Part shown: positions 23,845 through 34,608 of the stretch, piece by piece
Layout: each line of letters begins with the position of its first letter
Position numbering within the stretch: position 1 is the first letter of the stretch
Source of the DNA: Maratus speciosus
Taxonomy: Eukaryota > Arthropoda > Arachnida > Araneae > Salticidae
DNA: 64,000 nucleotides
Assembly: GCA_963932465.1 (NCBI GenBank)
Contig: OZ010799.1
Coordinates: 285,334,083-285,398,082 of the forward strand
Direction of reading: 5' to 3'
Position numbers and translations under genes: made by a program
Notes under the pieces: model-generated
Seen by the model: only the letters and a program-made list of their open reading frames with translations
Databases searched by the model: none
What the model was told of the DNA's origin: nothing

Positions 23845-23872
23845 TCATTGTCTAAACTTTTGCGTCATAGTG
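23845..23872 (-). repeat. Right terminal inverted repeat of Tc3-like element
   Basis: Inverse of the left end over 28 bp; followed by TA. Confidence 0.95.
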
Positions 23873-24641
23873 TAATAGAAGAAATCAATTGACTATTCCT
23901 TTTTCAAACTTTGGATATTGATTTAAAATTCAAATGCATAGAACATAGTTCAATTAGCGAAATTACCAGGGATTGCAGTTTTGACTATAATTTCATTAAG
24001 GATTCTAATAAAACAAGTTTGTTCAGAAATGACATATAAACGCTATAGGATATTGACAATACAATCACCGAAATGCATTATTCATGTAAGTTAAAAATTA
24101 ATGGACATCGGATTTTGCAAAGTTTTCTAAAATTTTTTAAGAGAGCATAATCATGTGTTTCCGATAATTTCTAAAATTATAAAAGTTGCACTATGCTGTT
24201 TGTCAAAAATGTAACTTGTGAAAGAGGCTAAAACACGCAAAATGGAATAAAATCTAAATTAAGAAATTCATTTAGCAACCCAATTGTTAACTGCCCATAA
24301 CATTAGGTGAAGGTTGAAAAATAGACATGGTATATATAAAGCTTGATTATGTTCCTTTGTTTTAATAAAATAAAAATTTTGAATAATTATCTTGAGTTTT
24401 TAATTTAAATTATTTCAATGCTATTTTGTCATGACTGTATAAATGCATTACTTAAAGTGGCACATAAAAAATAATGAGGTTAAAAGATTTTTTTTCCCTT
24501 TCTAACAGTTCAACTCCCCTGCATTTATAAATGTTGGGTAGGAAACCCTTTTCCTGGGAAAACTTTAATTTCAAGCCCTGATATTTACATTTAAAATGTT
24601 TTAATGATGTGTGAAACATGTTTGTAATTTATTGTTCTGAG
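23873..24641. other. AT-rich remainder of the CAGGG element and shell
   Basis: No coding sequence. The CAGGG element ends at 24580; the following 61 bp belong to the outer shell up to the copia insertion. Confidence 0.45.
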
Positions 24642-25339
24642 TGTTACTAAACACAGATCATTTTAACAAGCAAATTTACGAACTGTTTCTTTACTTCCGC
24701 ATTTGATAATGAGTGCTATTACAGACCACTTGAGTAACTCTCTAAAGCATATGTGCTAATAACTAAGATTTCACCACTCATATGTAACCAAAAAGGAACA
24801 TCTGAACATTTTGACTGTTGCCAGACACCTTTAATTATTATATATTTTTTCTACGCTGCGAATATGTGTTTTAGCAGCTTTATGTATTATCACTCTTAAT
24901 CATGTAGCTTCTCTGTTAAGACGGAGTTTCTTATACTCCAGTAATATGTTTAATTATAAGTATTTAAAGCTAAAAGTTGAATCTTTCTTTATCGTAAAAA
25001 CACACAATACTAATTCATATTACATTATATCTTCCCATGGATTTAGCGATTCATATTAAGCTCTCAAAGGATACTTCAAAGGATAAATAATGCTTCACAA
25101 AATAAAATAAAAATAATTTCTTCAAGAAGCTTTTGGATAAATCCCTGACCACGCCACACCGATGAAGTTATACGTCATCGCGATATTGATGAATCCCAGG
25201 TAAGAGCATTTTACCTATTTCCATTTCAAAAGCAGCATAGCCACAAGAGATTTTTTCTAATTGTTTAAATATGAGACAGCGAATTCCTGCTATCGAGAAT
25301 GGAGTGCTTTTGGCTTGATAGGCCACTTAAACTCCAACA
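24642..25339 (+). repeat. Copia 5' LTR
   Basis: 698 bp, TG...CA ends. It should supply the promoter and transcript start. AATAAA-like signals occur near 25097-25110, the position where the 3' copy would direct polyadenylation. Confidence 0.95.
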
Positions 25340-25693
25340 AAAAGATTAATGAGACAGATAAAGTGCTCATGTTTAGCGAAAAAGAAGAAAAATTTTATAT
25401 AGTGGCTTAGATTATAAATATTAAAAATATTCATGTTCTGAATAAAAAAATAAAAAGATGCTGCATTGAATAAAATAATGAATGTTATTGTACCAGAAAT
25501 ATAAAGGTGAATGAAAAAGAAACATTTATATATTTATGTTTTATGTAATGAACATTTAAATAATTAGTGAATGAACAATTTGTTGGTTGTGAGTAATAAT
25601 AATAATAAAAAAGAAATCGTTCATTTTACATTTTACAGTAAATAAATAAATAAAAAGGAAATAGGTTGGTCGCATAAACAAATAAAAATAAAC
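25340..25693 (+). other. Copia leader, primer-binding region
   Basis: 354 bp of AT-rich untranslated leader. The bases right after the LTR (AAAAGATTAATGAG) should hold the primer-binding site, but I could not match them to a tRNA 3' end or to an internal initiator-tRNA segment. Confidence 0.5.
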
Positions 25694-28600
25694 ATGGCAG
25701 GGATAAAAGAAAATCAAATAGTCGAAAAATTAAATTCGACAAACTACGCAAATTGGAAATTTCGCGCAGAAATGATTTTAATAAAAGAAGAATTGTTTGA
25801 TGTAATAACACAAAATCCCCCAGATCCAATTAACACGGACTGGACGAAGAGGGACCGTAAAGCACGTGCAATTATCAACTTGAGTATTGAAGACTCACAG
25901 ATCGTGCATGTAAAGCACTTAAACACTGCCAGAGAAACCTGGCAAGCTTTAAAAACAATTCATGAAAGGGCTAATCTCTCAAGCAAGTTATATTTGCTGA
26001 GAAAATTATACGGAGCAAAACTCCCAGAAAACGGCAATCTAATAAAACACATTACACATATTTTAGAACTTGTTGATAAACTTTCAGCCATAGGCGAAAC
26101 TATTAATGACTCGCACATTTCAGCTCTGTTACTTTGTTCATTACCACCTAGCTACAACACCTTAATTATAGCCCTCGAGGCCCGTCCAGAAAATGAACTT
26201 AATTCAGAGTTTATAAAAGGAAAACTCACTGATGAATATACAAGACGTTTAGAAAACACAGATCAGAGCGAGAATTCCTCAAAAGCGTTTAAAACGCATA
26301 AAAAGTTTCCGGCTGAACACTATAATAAAAAGGACAAACAGTGCACATACTGTAAATTAAAAAACCATACATACAGGGAGTGCTGGCATCTTAAGAACAG
26401 AAACACTTACTCACCGTCACAAAAACAACAGCCGCACAAATCCAAGTATTACACATCATCGTTATGTTATGAAGACGCAAACTATTATAGAGAAAACAAA
26501 AACCGTGAAGCAGAACCAATTCGGATTAACAAAACACAGGGCAATTCAGGAAAAGGCAGCGACGCAGCTTTTTTAGTCCAGAAACCAGGAAAACAAACCT
26601 GGATAATCGACTCAGGTTCATCGACACACATTCTAAACAGTAAAGATGCATTCACTAAGTTTAACGACACTGAAAAGACGACAGTCATCATTGCCAATGG
26701 AAAAACGCTGAATTCACACGGTACAGGTGAAACGACATTTAAAACAAAAACATCCGATGGAGGGATAAACACAATCACATTAAAAGAAGTATTATACGTA
26801 CCAGAATTAGAATCAAACCTCATATCGGTAAGCAAAGCAACACAGAATGGCTATAAATTAATTTTCGATAAAGAAAAATGCACGTTATCCCGAAACGGGA
26901 ATATTTATCTTGAAGCAAGAATGAAAAATAATTTATATCAAGTCGAATTATTAGAAAGCGCTGAAACTAATAAAGTAAACATTGCACATGAATGTAAAAA
27001 TAAAAATTGCATAGAAGTTTGGCACAAACGGCTTGGCCATCGTAACTATAATGCGATAAAAGAATTAATAAATAAAAACTTAGCAGACGGTATAAAAATA
27101 AATAACTGTAATCATAATGCATTGTGTGAAATATGTATCCAAACAAAAATAAGTGATGCCCCATATCCGAAATCAACAAACTGTCCCAAAACAGGCAAAG
27201 TGCTCGATCTGATACACACGGACGTGTGCACATCTATCGGTACACCTACTATCGGGGGAAAAACAATGTTCGTCACTTTTATAGACGACTATTCAAGGTT
27301 CACAGTAATTTACTTACTTTTGCATAAAAATGAAGTTCACGAAAAGTTAAAAGATTATGTAGCCATGGTGAAAACCCAATTCGGCAGATTCCCTAAAGCT
27401 ATTAGATCCGATAATGGAGGGGAATATTTAGGTAAACAAACGGAAGAATACCTAAGGGCAAGAGGTATCCAACACCAGTTTACGGTACCATTTTGTCCGA
27501 GCCAAAACGGCGTAGCGGAAAGAAAGAATAGGTCATTATTAGATATGACTAGGAGTCTACTCTCCGAAGCAGGCTTACCTCAAAAATTCTGGGGAGAAGC
27601 CATAAATACCGCCAATCACCTGCAGAATAGGCTACCAACCAAAATAACAAACAAAACACCGTTCGAAATTTGGTTCAACCGAAAACCCACCTTACACTAC
27701 CTGCGTACATTCGGCTGTAAAGCTTATGCCTATATACAAAAACATCAGCGAAACAAATTAGATGATAGAGCGCAGGAAGGAATACTTGTGGGGTATGACA
27801 ACAAATCAAAAGGTTACCGTATATTTACAAAAGAAAACAAAATAATAATAGCGAGAACAGTTAAATTTATAGAAAATAGTGAAAACAACTTAAAAGAAAG
27901 CGAAGAGGTAGAAAACTCAGACAATGACAACAACTACATTCAAACAGAGTTAAGTAATTCGGTCGAAGAACCAACCGCGTCCAAACAACCCGACGTAGAA
28001 CCGAGAAGGTCTCAGAGGTCAAATAGAGGAGTACCACCCGACAGATACGTATGTCACGTAAAAACAAATGACACATTCGAACCATCCGATTTTTATGACA
28101 TAACAAACATGAACAACCCAGTAGAAAAAGAAAATTGGCTCAAAGCCGCTCAGCAAGAAATCCACTCATTAAAGAAAAATAAAACTTGGGACTTAGTGGA
28201 TCCCCCACCAAATAAGAAAATTATTGGTTGTAAGTGGATTTTTAAGAGAAAGTTAGATAATTTAGGAAATGTACAAAAATACAAGGCCCGTTTAGTAGCG
28301 AAAGGATATAATCAGAAGTACGGCGAAGATTATGATGAAACCTTCGCACCCGTAGTTTCACACACAACAATCCGCACATTTTTAGCCTCAGCGGCATATA
28401 AAAATCTTTCTGTTCAACACATTGACATCGACACTGCATTTCTTCACGGCGAAATAGAAGAAGAAATTTTCATGAAACAACCAGAGGGTTTTATAGAAAA
28501 AAATTGTGAAAACAAAGTGTGTAAACTGAATAAAACAATCTACGGCTTAAAGCAGGCAGCTAGAGCCTGGCACAAAAAGATCGCAGAATCATTAAAAAAC

Positions 28601-29239
28601 ATGAATTTTGTGCAAAGCACTGCTGACTCATGTTTGTTTACTAGAAAAGAAAAGGAAAATTTCACTTATATCATCGTCTACGTTGACGATATTTTAATCG
28701 CGAGTAAAAGTGAAATAATTAAAGATGTAATAAAACAATTGCAAAATGAGTACGGAGTAAAAGACTTAGGCGAAATAAGTCAGTACCTAGGAACCAACAT
28801 AATCAAAACGAATGATGGTTACAAATTAAACCAAAAGTCAAAAATAGAAGATTTGGTTAGAAAGTTAAATTTAACAGATGCAAGACCTATTGGTACACCG
28901 ATGGAAGTAGGTTTCTATAAATTAGAAGATAGCGACAATTTACTTCCGAACAATACAAAGTTTAGGCAAGCGATCGGTTCGCTCTTGTATATTGCCACAG
29001 TCACTCGACCCGACATTATGGCACCAGTAAATATACTTAGTAGGAGAAGTGCAACGCCACGCGAGAAGGATTGGAAAGCGGCAAAAAGAATTATTATTTA
29101 CCTCAATTGCACAAAAAACCTATGCCTAACAATAAGCAAAAATAAACCACCAATACTCATCGCGTATGCTGATGCTGATTGGGCTGGGGACACTAAAAAT
29201 AGAAAATCAACCACCGGCAATATTTTTTTTTCTGGGTGA
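25694..29239 (+). CDS. Copia gag-pol polyprotein, main frame
   Basis: 1181 codons from ATG at 25694. Gag-type region at 1-210 with a CCHC zinc knuckle at 217-230 (C217, C220, H225, C230), which packages RNA. Aspartic protease at DSGS 306-309. Integrase zinc site H444, H449, C478, C481 and catalytic core D510, D573, E609 with 35 residues between the last two. Reverse transcriptase with IDID at about 910-913 and YVDD at 996-999. RNase H begins at ADADWAGD near 1159. Integrase before reverse transcriptase defines copia rather than gypsy. The frame stops at 29237-29239 just after a run of nine T (29223-29231); the rest of RNase H continues one base out of register. Confidence 0.96.
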   Translation: MAGIKENQIVEKLNSTNYANWKFRAEMILIKEELFDVITQNPPDPINTDWTKRDRKARAIINLSIEDSQIVHVKHLNTARETWQALKTIHERANLSSKLYLLRKLYGAKLPENGNLIKHITHILELVDKLSAIGETINDSHISALLLCSLPPSYNTLIIALEARPENELNSEFIKGKLTDEYTRRLENTDQSENSSKAFKTHKKFPAEHYNKKDKQCTYCKLKNHTYRECWHLKNRNTYSPSQKQQPHKSKYYTSSLCYEDANYYRENKNREAEPIRINKTQGNSGKGSDAAFLVQKPGKQTWIIDSGSSTHILNSKDAFTKFNDTEKTTVIIANGKTLNSHGTGETTFKTKTSDGGINTITLKEVLYVPELESNLISVSKATQNGYKLIFDKEKCTLSRNGNIYLEARMKNNLYQVELLESAETNKVNIAHECKNKNCIEVWHKRLGHRNYNAIKELINKNLADGIKINNCNHNALCEICIQTKISDAPYPKSTNCPKTGKVLDLIHTDVCTSIGTPTIGGKTMFVTFIDDYSRFTVIYLLLHKNEVHEKLKDYVAMVKTQFGRFPKAIRSDNGGEYLGKQTEEYLRARGIQHQFTVPFCPSQNGVAERKNRSLLDMTRSLLSEAGLPQKFWGEAINTANHLQNRLPTKITNKTPFEIWFNRKPTLHYLRTFGCKAYAYIQKHQRNKLDDRAQEGILVGYDNKSKGYRIFTKENKIIIARTVKFIENSENNLKESEEVENSDNDNNYIQTELSNSVEEPTASKQPDVEPRRSQRSNRGVPPDRYVCHVKTNDTFEPSDFYDITNMNNPVEKENWLKAAQQEIHSLKKNKTWDLVDPPPNKKIIGCKWIFKRKLDNLGNVQKYKARLVAKGYNQKYGEDYDETFAPVVSHTTIRTFLASAAYKNLSVQHIDIDTAFLHGEIEEEIFMKQPEGFIEKNCENKVCKLNKTIYGLKQAARAWHKKIAESLKNMNFVQSTADSCLFTRKEKENFTYIIVYVDDILIASKSEIIKDVIKQLQNEYGVKDLGEISQYLGTNIIKTNDGYKLNQKSKIEDLVRKLNLTDARPIGTPMEVGFYKLEDSDNLLPNNTKFRQAIGSLLYIATVTRPDIMAPVNILSRRSATPREKDWKAAKRIIIYLNCTKNLCLTISKNKPPILIAYADADWAGDTKNRKSTTGNIFFSG

Positions 29240-29651
29240 TAATCCCATTCAATGGACTACAAAATTACAGTCAAGCATTGCATATTCTTCGGCTGAAGCG
29301 GAATATGTTGCTGCAGCAACCGCAGGACAAGAAATTTTATGGCTATTAAAACTGCTAGAAGATCTTAACTTGTATCAAGTAAAACCTATTTTACTTTACC
29401 ATGACAACCAAAGCAGTATAAAGATGATAGAAAATGAAAAATTTTCGAAGCGGACAAAACATATTGATATCCGCTTTCACGCCATAAGACAATTAAAGGA
29501 GGATAAAATTATCGAATTAAAATATTGTCCCACGCAATACATGATTGCTGACTGCTTGACGAAGCCCACACCCAAACCTCAACTTTTGTGTGACATCAAG
29601 ACTATGAACTTGTTACCTTATCCATCTGAGGAGATTAAGGAGGGGTGTTAA
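29232..29651 (+). pseudogene. Copia RNase H C-terminal part, out of frame
   Basis: This 140-codon remainder of pol continues the same domain in a different frame. It carries SSAEAEYVA and DNQSS, the conserved acidic motifs of copia RNase H, and the tail motif KHIDIRFHAIR, then stops at 29651. No start codon is expected here: it should be translated as part of the upstream polyprotein. The shift coincides with a nine-T run, where an extra T from mutation or from a sequencing/assembly error is likely. A ribosomal frameshift at the T run is possible but less likely. Confidence 0.9.
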
Positions 29652-29694
29652 ATTTAATTCCCCAGATGTTCTTCGGCAACTGCTAAAAGTGATT

Positions 29695-29716
29695 AAAAAA
29701 AAAAGAAAAGAAAGAA
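29695..29716 (+). other. Copia polypurine tract
   Basis: 22 consecutive purines, two bases before the 3' LTR, in the position where plus-strand DNA synthesis is primed. Confidence 0.85.
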
Positions 29717-29718
29717 CT

Positions 29719-30416
29719 TGTTACTAAACACAGATCATTTTAACAAGCAAATTTACGAACTGTTTCTTTACTTCCGCATTTGATAATGAGTGCTATTACA
29801 GACCACTTGAGTAACTCTCTAAAGCATATGTGCTAATAACTAAGATTTCACCACTCATATGTAACCAAAAAGGAACATCTGAACATTTTGACTGTTGCCA
29901 GACACCTTTAATTATTATATATTTTTTCTACGCTGCGAATATGTGTTTTAGCAGCTTTATGTATTATCACTCTTAATCATGTAGCTTCTCTGTTAAGACG
30001 GAGTTTCTTATACTCCAGTAATATGTTTAATTATAAGTATTTAAAGCTAAAAGTTGAATCTTTCTTTATCGTAAAAACACACAATACTAATTCATATTAC
30101 ATTATATCTTCCCATGGATTTAGCGATTCATATTAAGCTCTCAAAGGATACTTCAAAGGATAAATAATGCTTCACAAAATAAAATAAAAATAATTTCTTC
30201 AAGAAGCTTTTGGATAAATCCCTGACCACGCCACACCGATGAAGTTATACGTCATCGCGATATTGATGAATCCCAGGTAAGAGCATTTTACCTATTTCCA
30301 TTTCAAAAGCAGCATAGCCACAAGAGATTTTTTCTAATTGTTTAAATATGAGACAGCGAATTCCTGCTATCGAGAATGGAGTGCTTTTGGCTTGATAGGC
30401 CACTTAAACTCCAACA
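29719..30416 (+). repeat. Copia 3' LTR
   Basis: 698 bp; appears identical to the 5' LTR; followed by CTGAG. Confidence 0.95.
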
Positions 30417-30589
30417 CTGAGATGGCATTATATAAAGAAATAATTCACCATATAACTAAAAATATATCTAGTGCCGGATATCCGATCGGATATCCGGCCG
30501 GATATCCGAATCCGGCAGGCAAAGGAGCTTCGGATATCCGGTATCCGATATCCGGCAAAATCAATATCCGGTGCATCCCTATTTTAAAC

Positions 30590-32060
30590 CCACCTTTCAG
30601 CAATTTACGGTCATACTCAGTAACCTTTACGAATTCTTTTGCGTAGCCCTGTATATCAACTATAACATTTACACACACCATATAGTATGCATAAATATAG
30701 TGAAACTTAAAAGCTCATATCATAATTAAAAATGCATTCCCATCCATCGCCGCTAATATACAGTACTTCGGATAGAAAATACTTGTCTGAAATGTTTTGT
30801 ATGTTCCTGTAAATGCTATGCACTTCGCATTATACATGAAATAACTTATGTAAGCCTCACCGACAGTTTTATTATATATGGATTTGTATAATTAAAATAC
30901 GCCGCAAACAATTTCCCCCTATACCATTTGTAATGGAATTCTTTTGTGTAGTCCTGTAAATGAATAGTAACTATTCGTTGCACTGCATATGCTACAGAAT
31001 ATTCTGCATATTTTAGTGCACTTCGTAAATGCATATATTTTTTATTATGTTTGAAAGGTTGTAACATCTTTAAAATTCATTTGAAATGATTTTTTCCCAT
31101 TGGCCGTAATGTAACGTAATACTTTTGACTGTCCCTGTAAATGAACTAAACATGCTACAAACTTTATTTGAAATAGGTTTCGTGCTAGGTTAAACGTCAA
31201 TGTCAATAACCAAAAATTTCAGTGTGATCCGAGCATATTTACGAGAGTTGGAGCGCGAACAGACAAACCGTAATCAATAACACTTTTCAACTTTGTTGGA
31301 AAGTGTTAAAAATTAGAAAGTAAGCTAATGTAAAATGAATTAAATACACAGAGTCTGTGTCTCACGGTACTTTTTAACAACGCTATGAAAAAGTTCTTTT
31401 AAATGTATCGTTTTAAATCTGACGTAATTTTCACCAAAGTTTCCTTTTTCTTTTTTCTATTCACATGAAAATACTTTTGTTTTTAGAAAGGAAATGTTTT
31501 TTTCTGTTTATAATAGCCACGTGTAAATAAATTTTTTATTTGAAGGAAATATTATTCTTTGCGCTGTTTTTAAAACTGGCAACAGTTTAAAATAATTGCC
31601 CTTTTCTAAAATGTGTAAAAAATATCTCTCGAAATGCTGAAAATTTGAATTTAAAATGGAAATAAATCCTCAAAAAATGAGTCAAATTAAAAAGATAATT
31701 GCAGTCTGCACATCGGGAACTTCCAATATATAAAATGATCTGAAAATGTTTAAATTCCTATGTATAGTTTTTCTCCTATAAAAAATTTTTAATGGAACGA
31801 TTTTGACCATCTTTAACATTAAATATCTCTTAAAATAATTATTCAATTTAAAAACTGTCTGCATCAGCGTGTTTATCAAACATGTCTCTATAATACCACC
31901 GATTTTCATATTTTTGTATGATACAGTTTTCTTAATATTAACGAAGAAAGACCCACGGTCATAAAAAATATGGATGCCGATCTAGAAGGAGTATACCCGG
32001 ATGATTTACGCAGATTTTCATTGGTCCATTTCCAAATCAAAACTTTTTTATATATATAGA
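30590..32060. repeat. 1.3-kb dispersed unit, continuation after the shell
   Basis: 30590-31310 matches 14639-14740 plus 15876-16390; 31310-32060 matches 7838-9350 in shortened form. It supplies uninterrupted reference text for two insertions elsewhere in the window. No gene. Confidence 0.8.
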
Positions 32061-32855
32061 AAGATAAAACTGAAATAAAATTGTGCATACCTTTGTCCAT
32101 TGTTTATAACAGTCTTACGAAAAAAACTTACAAAAGTTTGCTTTTCCTTGCGATTAAATGCAATTTGTTTCAATGTGAAGTTTTAACTTTGCCGGTGGTG
32201 TTATTCCTTCTGAATCATCTCTTTTTATAAAAAAAATTGTGTAACTGCCAATGCTGTAGTTGAAAAAAAATATTTGTGGGAACGCACCTTTTCATAGAGT
32301 AGATGTTTATGATGCCGCATTTTTGCTAAGCCAAAACAAAATCCAATTTAAAGTATTTATCTAAAAGCCCACTTTTTTCAATTAACAATTATAATTATTA
32401 TATTCTAGTTTTTATAGTATTGTATTTGTATAGCATCCATCTAAAAGCAATATTTAATCAATTTCATAGTAACATTTTCCATTATGAATCAAAATAAATT
32501 GAAATAACAGGAATTACTGACACAACTATCCCAGAAGTTTCCAAAAGATAAGATGTTGAGAGGTGTTTTCTGTGCTCTGATTTACGATAAGCTGTCTCGT
32601 CTACTAATTTTCTTCTTGATCACTACCAAGGTTTCACGTATGGTGCAGGACAAAACCTTTTTAAGGGAGGTCCTATACAGCTTATGAATATAAATGTAAC
32701 GGATCTTCTTAAAATTTGCACAAATTATCGTTTCGCTTGAGAAACAAAAATTGTTCTCATATGAGTTTTTTTTTTTTTTTTTTTTTACAGTAACAAACCG
32801 AACATTTCTGGGAATGGCGTTCCTACGCGTTCCCACCCAACTACAGCACTGGTAA

Positions 32856-33300
32856 CTACTCACTGTATTTTGCCGCTTCTTGGAAATTTTTGATATTGTA
32901 GAAAAAAGCATCTCCAGTTTCAGTATCTGTTTCATCATCACTAATACTGTCAGCTTTTGTCGAAAATTCTGAAGGAATATAGTCGCACACATCAACTGAT
33001 TCTTCTTCAGTAGGTAACTCATCATCAATATTAATGAAATTTTCGTCAGTTTCTCCACTCCTGATACATTTTATTAATTCAATTATTTCGCTTAGTTCTT
33101 CATTTGTGTCGGAAATGTGTGTTTCCTTTTCTTTTAATATAAAGCCTGCTTTTCTGAAACATTGTCATACGCTTTCCGGTTTTATGTTTTTTACAGCTGA
33201 GGAAATCCAAATTATAGCATCGAGAGCATTAACTAATTTTAGGCAGTTAATTTGTAGCCGCATGCTACAGATTAATCGAAAAAGAAATCATCAAAGATTT
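32856..33300 (-). pseudogene. pogo/Tigger-like transposase C-terminal remnant
   Basis: The minus-strand translation gives ALDAIIWISSAVKNIKPESV, one TGA stop, then QCFRKAGF, an acidic stretch with FINIDDELPTEEE, and a stop at 32856. Pogo/Tigger/jerky proteins end their DDE domain with a similar pattern (LDAI.WI..AW..I.P.TI..CF.KAGF) followed by an acidic tail. Upstream, KGYY suggests the preceding conserved block but with frame damage. The DDE residues are not visible. An unrelated run of 24 T lies at 32764-32787. Confidence 0.7.
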
Positions 33301-33309
33301 CACTAATTA

Positions 33310-34600
33310 TAGTAGCCTTTTTATTTCTGATTATTTTAGTGCTAGCTCGGTTATATATCAGTTAAATTTGTGTTTTATTTATTTAGTTAGTTGGGTGAAG
33401 TTTTAATTCGTTATTAAATATTAGCTGGAAACAAATGCTGAACTTATTTAAATTGTTTTAAGTACAAATTGGTTAACCTTCTGCAATCAGGCTGCATGTG
33501 ATAGAGATAGATTTTTTTAAAAATCATGGTCAAAATATTTTTTGAAAACCATAAAAAAAATCCTCAAATGAAGGTAAACAAATGGCATTTAAAAGTACAT
33601 TTTTTCTCTATTCGAAGGTGTAAAACTTGAATATTTTCCGATGTTTAGAAGTTAATAGATTTGCTAAAAAGAGAAATTTATTACACCGTCAGCATAATAT
33701 CAATGTTACTCATGGACATATTTTTCTTTTATAATATAGACCAGCGATCTAACTCCGATTAAAGATGCGCGGTGAACAGAAAATAGGTGAAAACCAGTTT
33801 TAATTGAAAACTAATACATTTTTTACACTTCATATATTTTCTCAGACTGCCAATCAACTACAACAGAAAGCATTTTTGATACTTTTTTATTAGCCACATA
33901 CCAGCCGGTAATCACGAAAGATTTTACCATTTATAGCAAACTTTTTTATTTCAATTATTTAAGCATGTAGTTCAATTACATATATGTCAAATTCGTGTTT
34001 TTAAAATTTTTTTGCGACATTTTAATTTTGTATGGCAATTGAGTTATGGAACATTACACATAAACAAACAAATGCTGACTTTCATTATTGTTTTAAGTGC
34101 AAATATAGATCACGGTAATGATCTTCCGTAATTGGATCGCATGATTACTTTTGAGGATTTAAAAAAAAATAACTTTTTGGAAAGTATTTTTAAAATCCCA
34201 AAAAGCTTGGTTAATTAAGATAGTTTTTAAAGAAATCACGTTTATTTCTATTCGATGGTATAAAAATTGAAATTGTGCGAGATTTTTGAATTTACAAAAC
34301 TTCCAATTAAAAAAATTGTTTTTTAAGGTTGTTGTCACTATTGATATGACATTAGCGTTATTCACCAGACATCTTGTTTGCTTTTTGATAGATTGTTTAT
34401 AAAATAATTAACACAGTGAAGATATAAATTAGCTGAGCAAGTTTTTCATGCCTAAACCGTATTCCCACTCTTTTATAGAGCTTGGATAGAAAACGAAAAT
34501 GGACCTTTTTCAGAAGGGATTTTAACCTATTAATAAAGTACACATACACACAAATATGTTATTTAGTTAATCACATTATAATACCATCTTACAAAGACAT
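33310..34600. other. AT-rich non-coding stretch
   Basis: No gene or paired ends recognised. Confidence 0.45.
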
Positions 34601-34608
34601 ATCATTAT

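Larger units (their letters stand above)
22347..23872 (+). mobile_element. Tc3-like (Tc1/mariner, DD34E) transposon, 1526 bp
   Basis: Terminal repeats start CACTATGACGCAAAAGTTTA and match for 28 bp at both ends (22347-22374, 23845-23872), flanked by the TA target duplication (22345-22346, 23873-23874). A second copy of the core CGCAAAAGTTTAGACA lies internally at 22527-22542, with an inverted partner at 23676-23695, each about 196 bp from its end. This is an IR/DR-type arrangement, as in Tc3 and Sleeping Beauty-like elements where the doubled sites bind transposase. One uninterrupted transposase gene fills the centre. The element looks structurally complete. Confidence 0.95.
21445..24580. mobile_element. 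CAGGGCTTGAA-ended element containing a Tc3-like insert
   Basis: Left end CAGGGCTTGAATTT (21445) and right end AATTTCAAGCCCTG (24580) are inverted. No clear duplication is seen at the flanks (ATGCATTA versus ATATTTAC), so it may be old or rearranged. Without the Tc3-like insertion it is about 1.6 kb. It carries a degenerate minisatellite at 21570-22140. No transposase of its own is visible. CAGGG ends suggest hAT, by inference. Confidence 0.6.
24642..30416 (+). mobile_element. Ty1/copia LTR retrotransposon, 5.8 kb, TSD CTGAG
   Basis: Two 698-bp direct LTRs (24642-25339, 29719-30416) begin TGTTACTAAAC and end CTCCAACA, bounded by TG...CA. The 5-bp duplication CTGAG is at 24637-24641 and 30417-30421. 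The LTRs look identical by eye, implying a very recent insertion. Between them is one long gag-pol frame in the copia order (gag, protease, integrase, reverse transcriptase, RNase H), then a purine-rich tract before the 3' LTR. The only lesion I see is a one-base frame break in the RNase H region. It sits inside the 17140-30581 shell. Confidence 0.97.
17140..30581. mobile_element. 13.4-kb hAT-type shell with nested insertions, TSD TTTTAAAC
   Basis: The left end is TAGGGATGCAACGGATATCC and the right end GGATATTGA-type sequence closing with CCGGTGCATCCCTA at 30581. The perfect duplication TTTTAAAC is at 17132-17139 and 30582-30589. Subterminal regions at both ends are dense in GGATATCCG palindromes. 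The flanking 1.3-kb unit is continuous across the insertion (compare TTTAAAACCCACC at 10022-10033). Inside lie five younger insertions: an array element (17.64-18.32 kb), a hAT (18459-20203), a pogo-like miniature element (20747-21312), a CAGGG element (21445-24580) with a Tc3-like transposon, and copia (24642-30416). No shell transposase was recognised. Confidence 0.88.

Noticed and set aside
29166..29231. Separate start codon for a second copia protein
   Set aside because: Upstream residues of that frame are not RNase H-like; the conserved part begins only after the T run, so it is a frame break in one polyprotein, not an independent gene.
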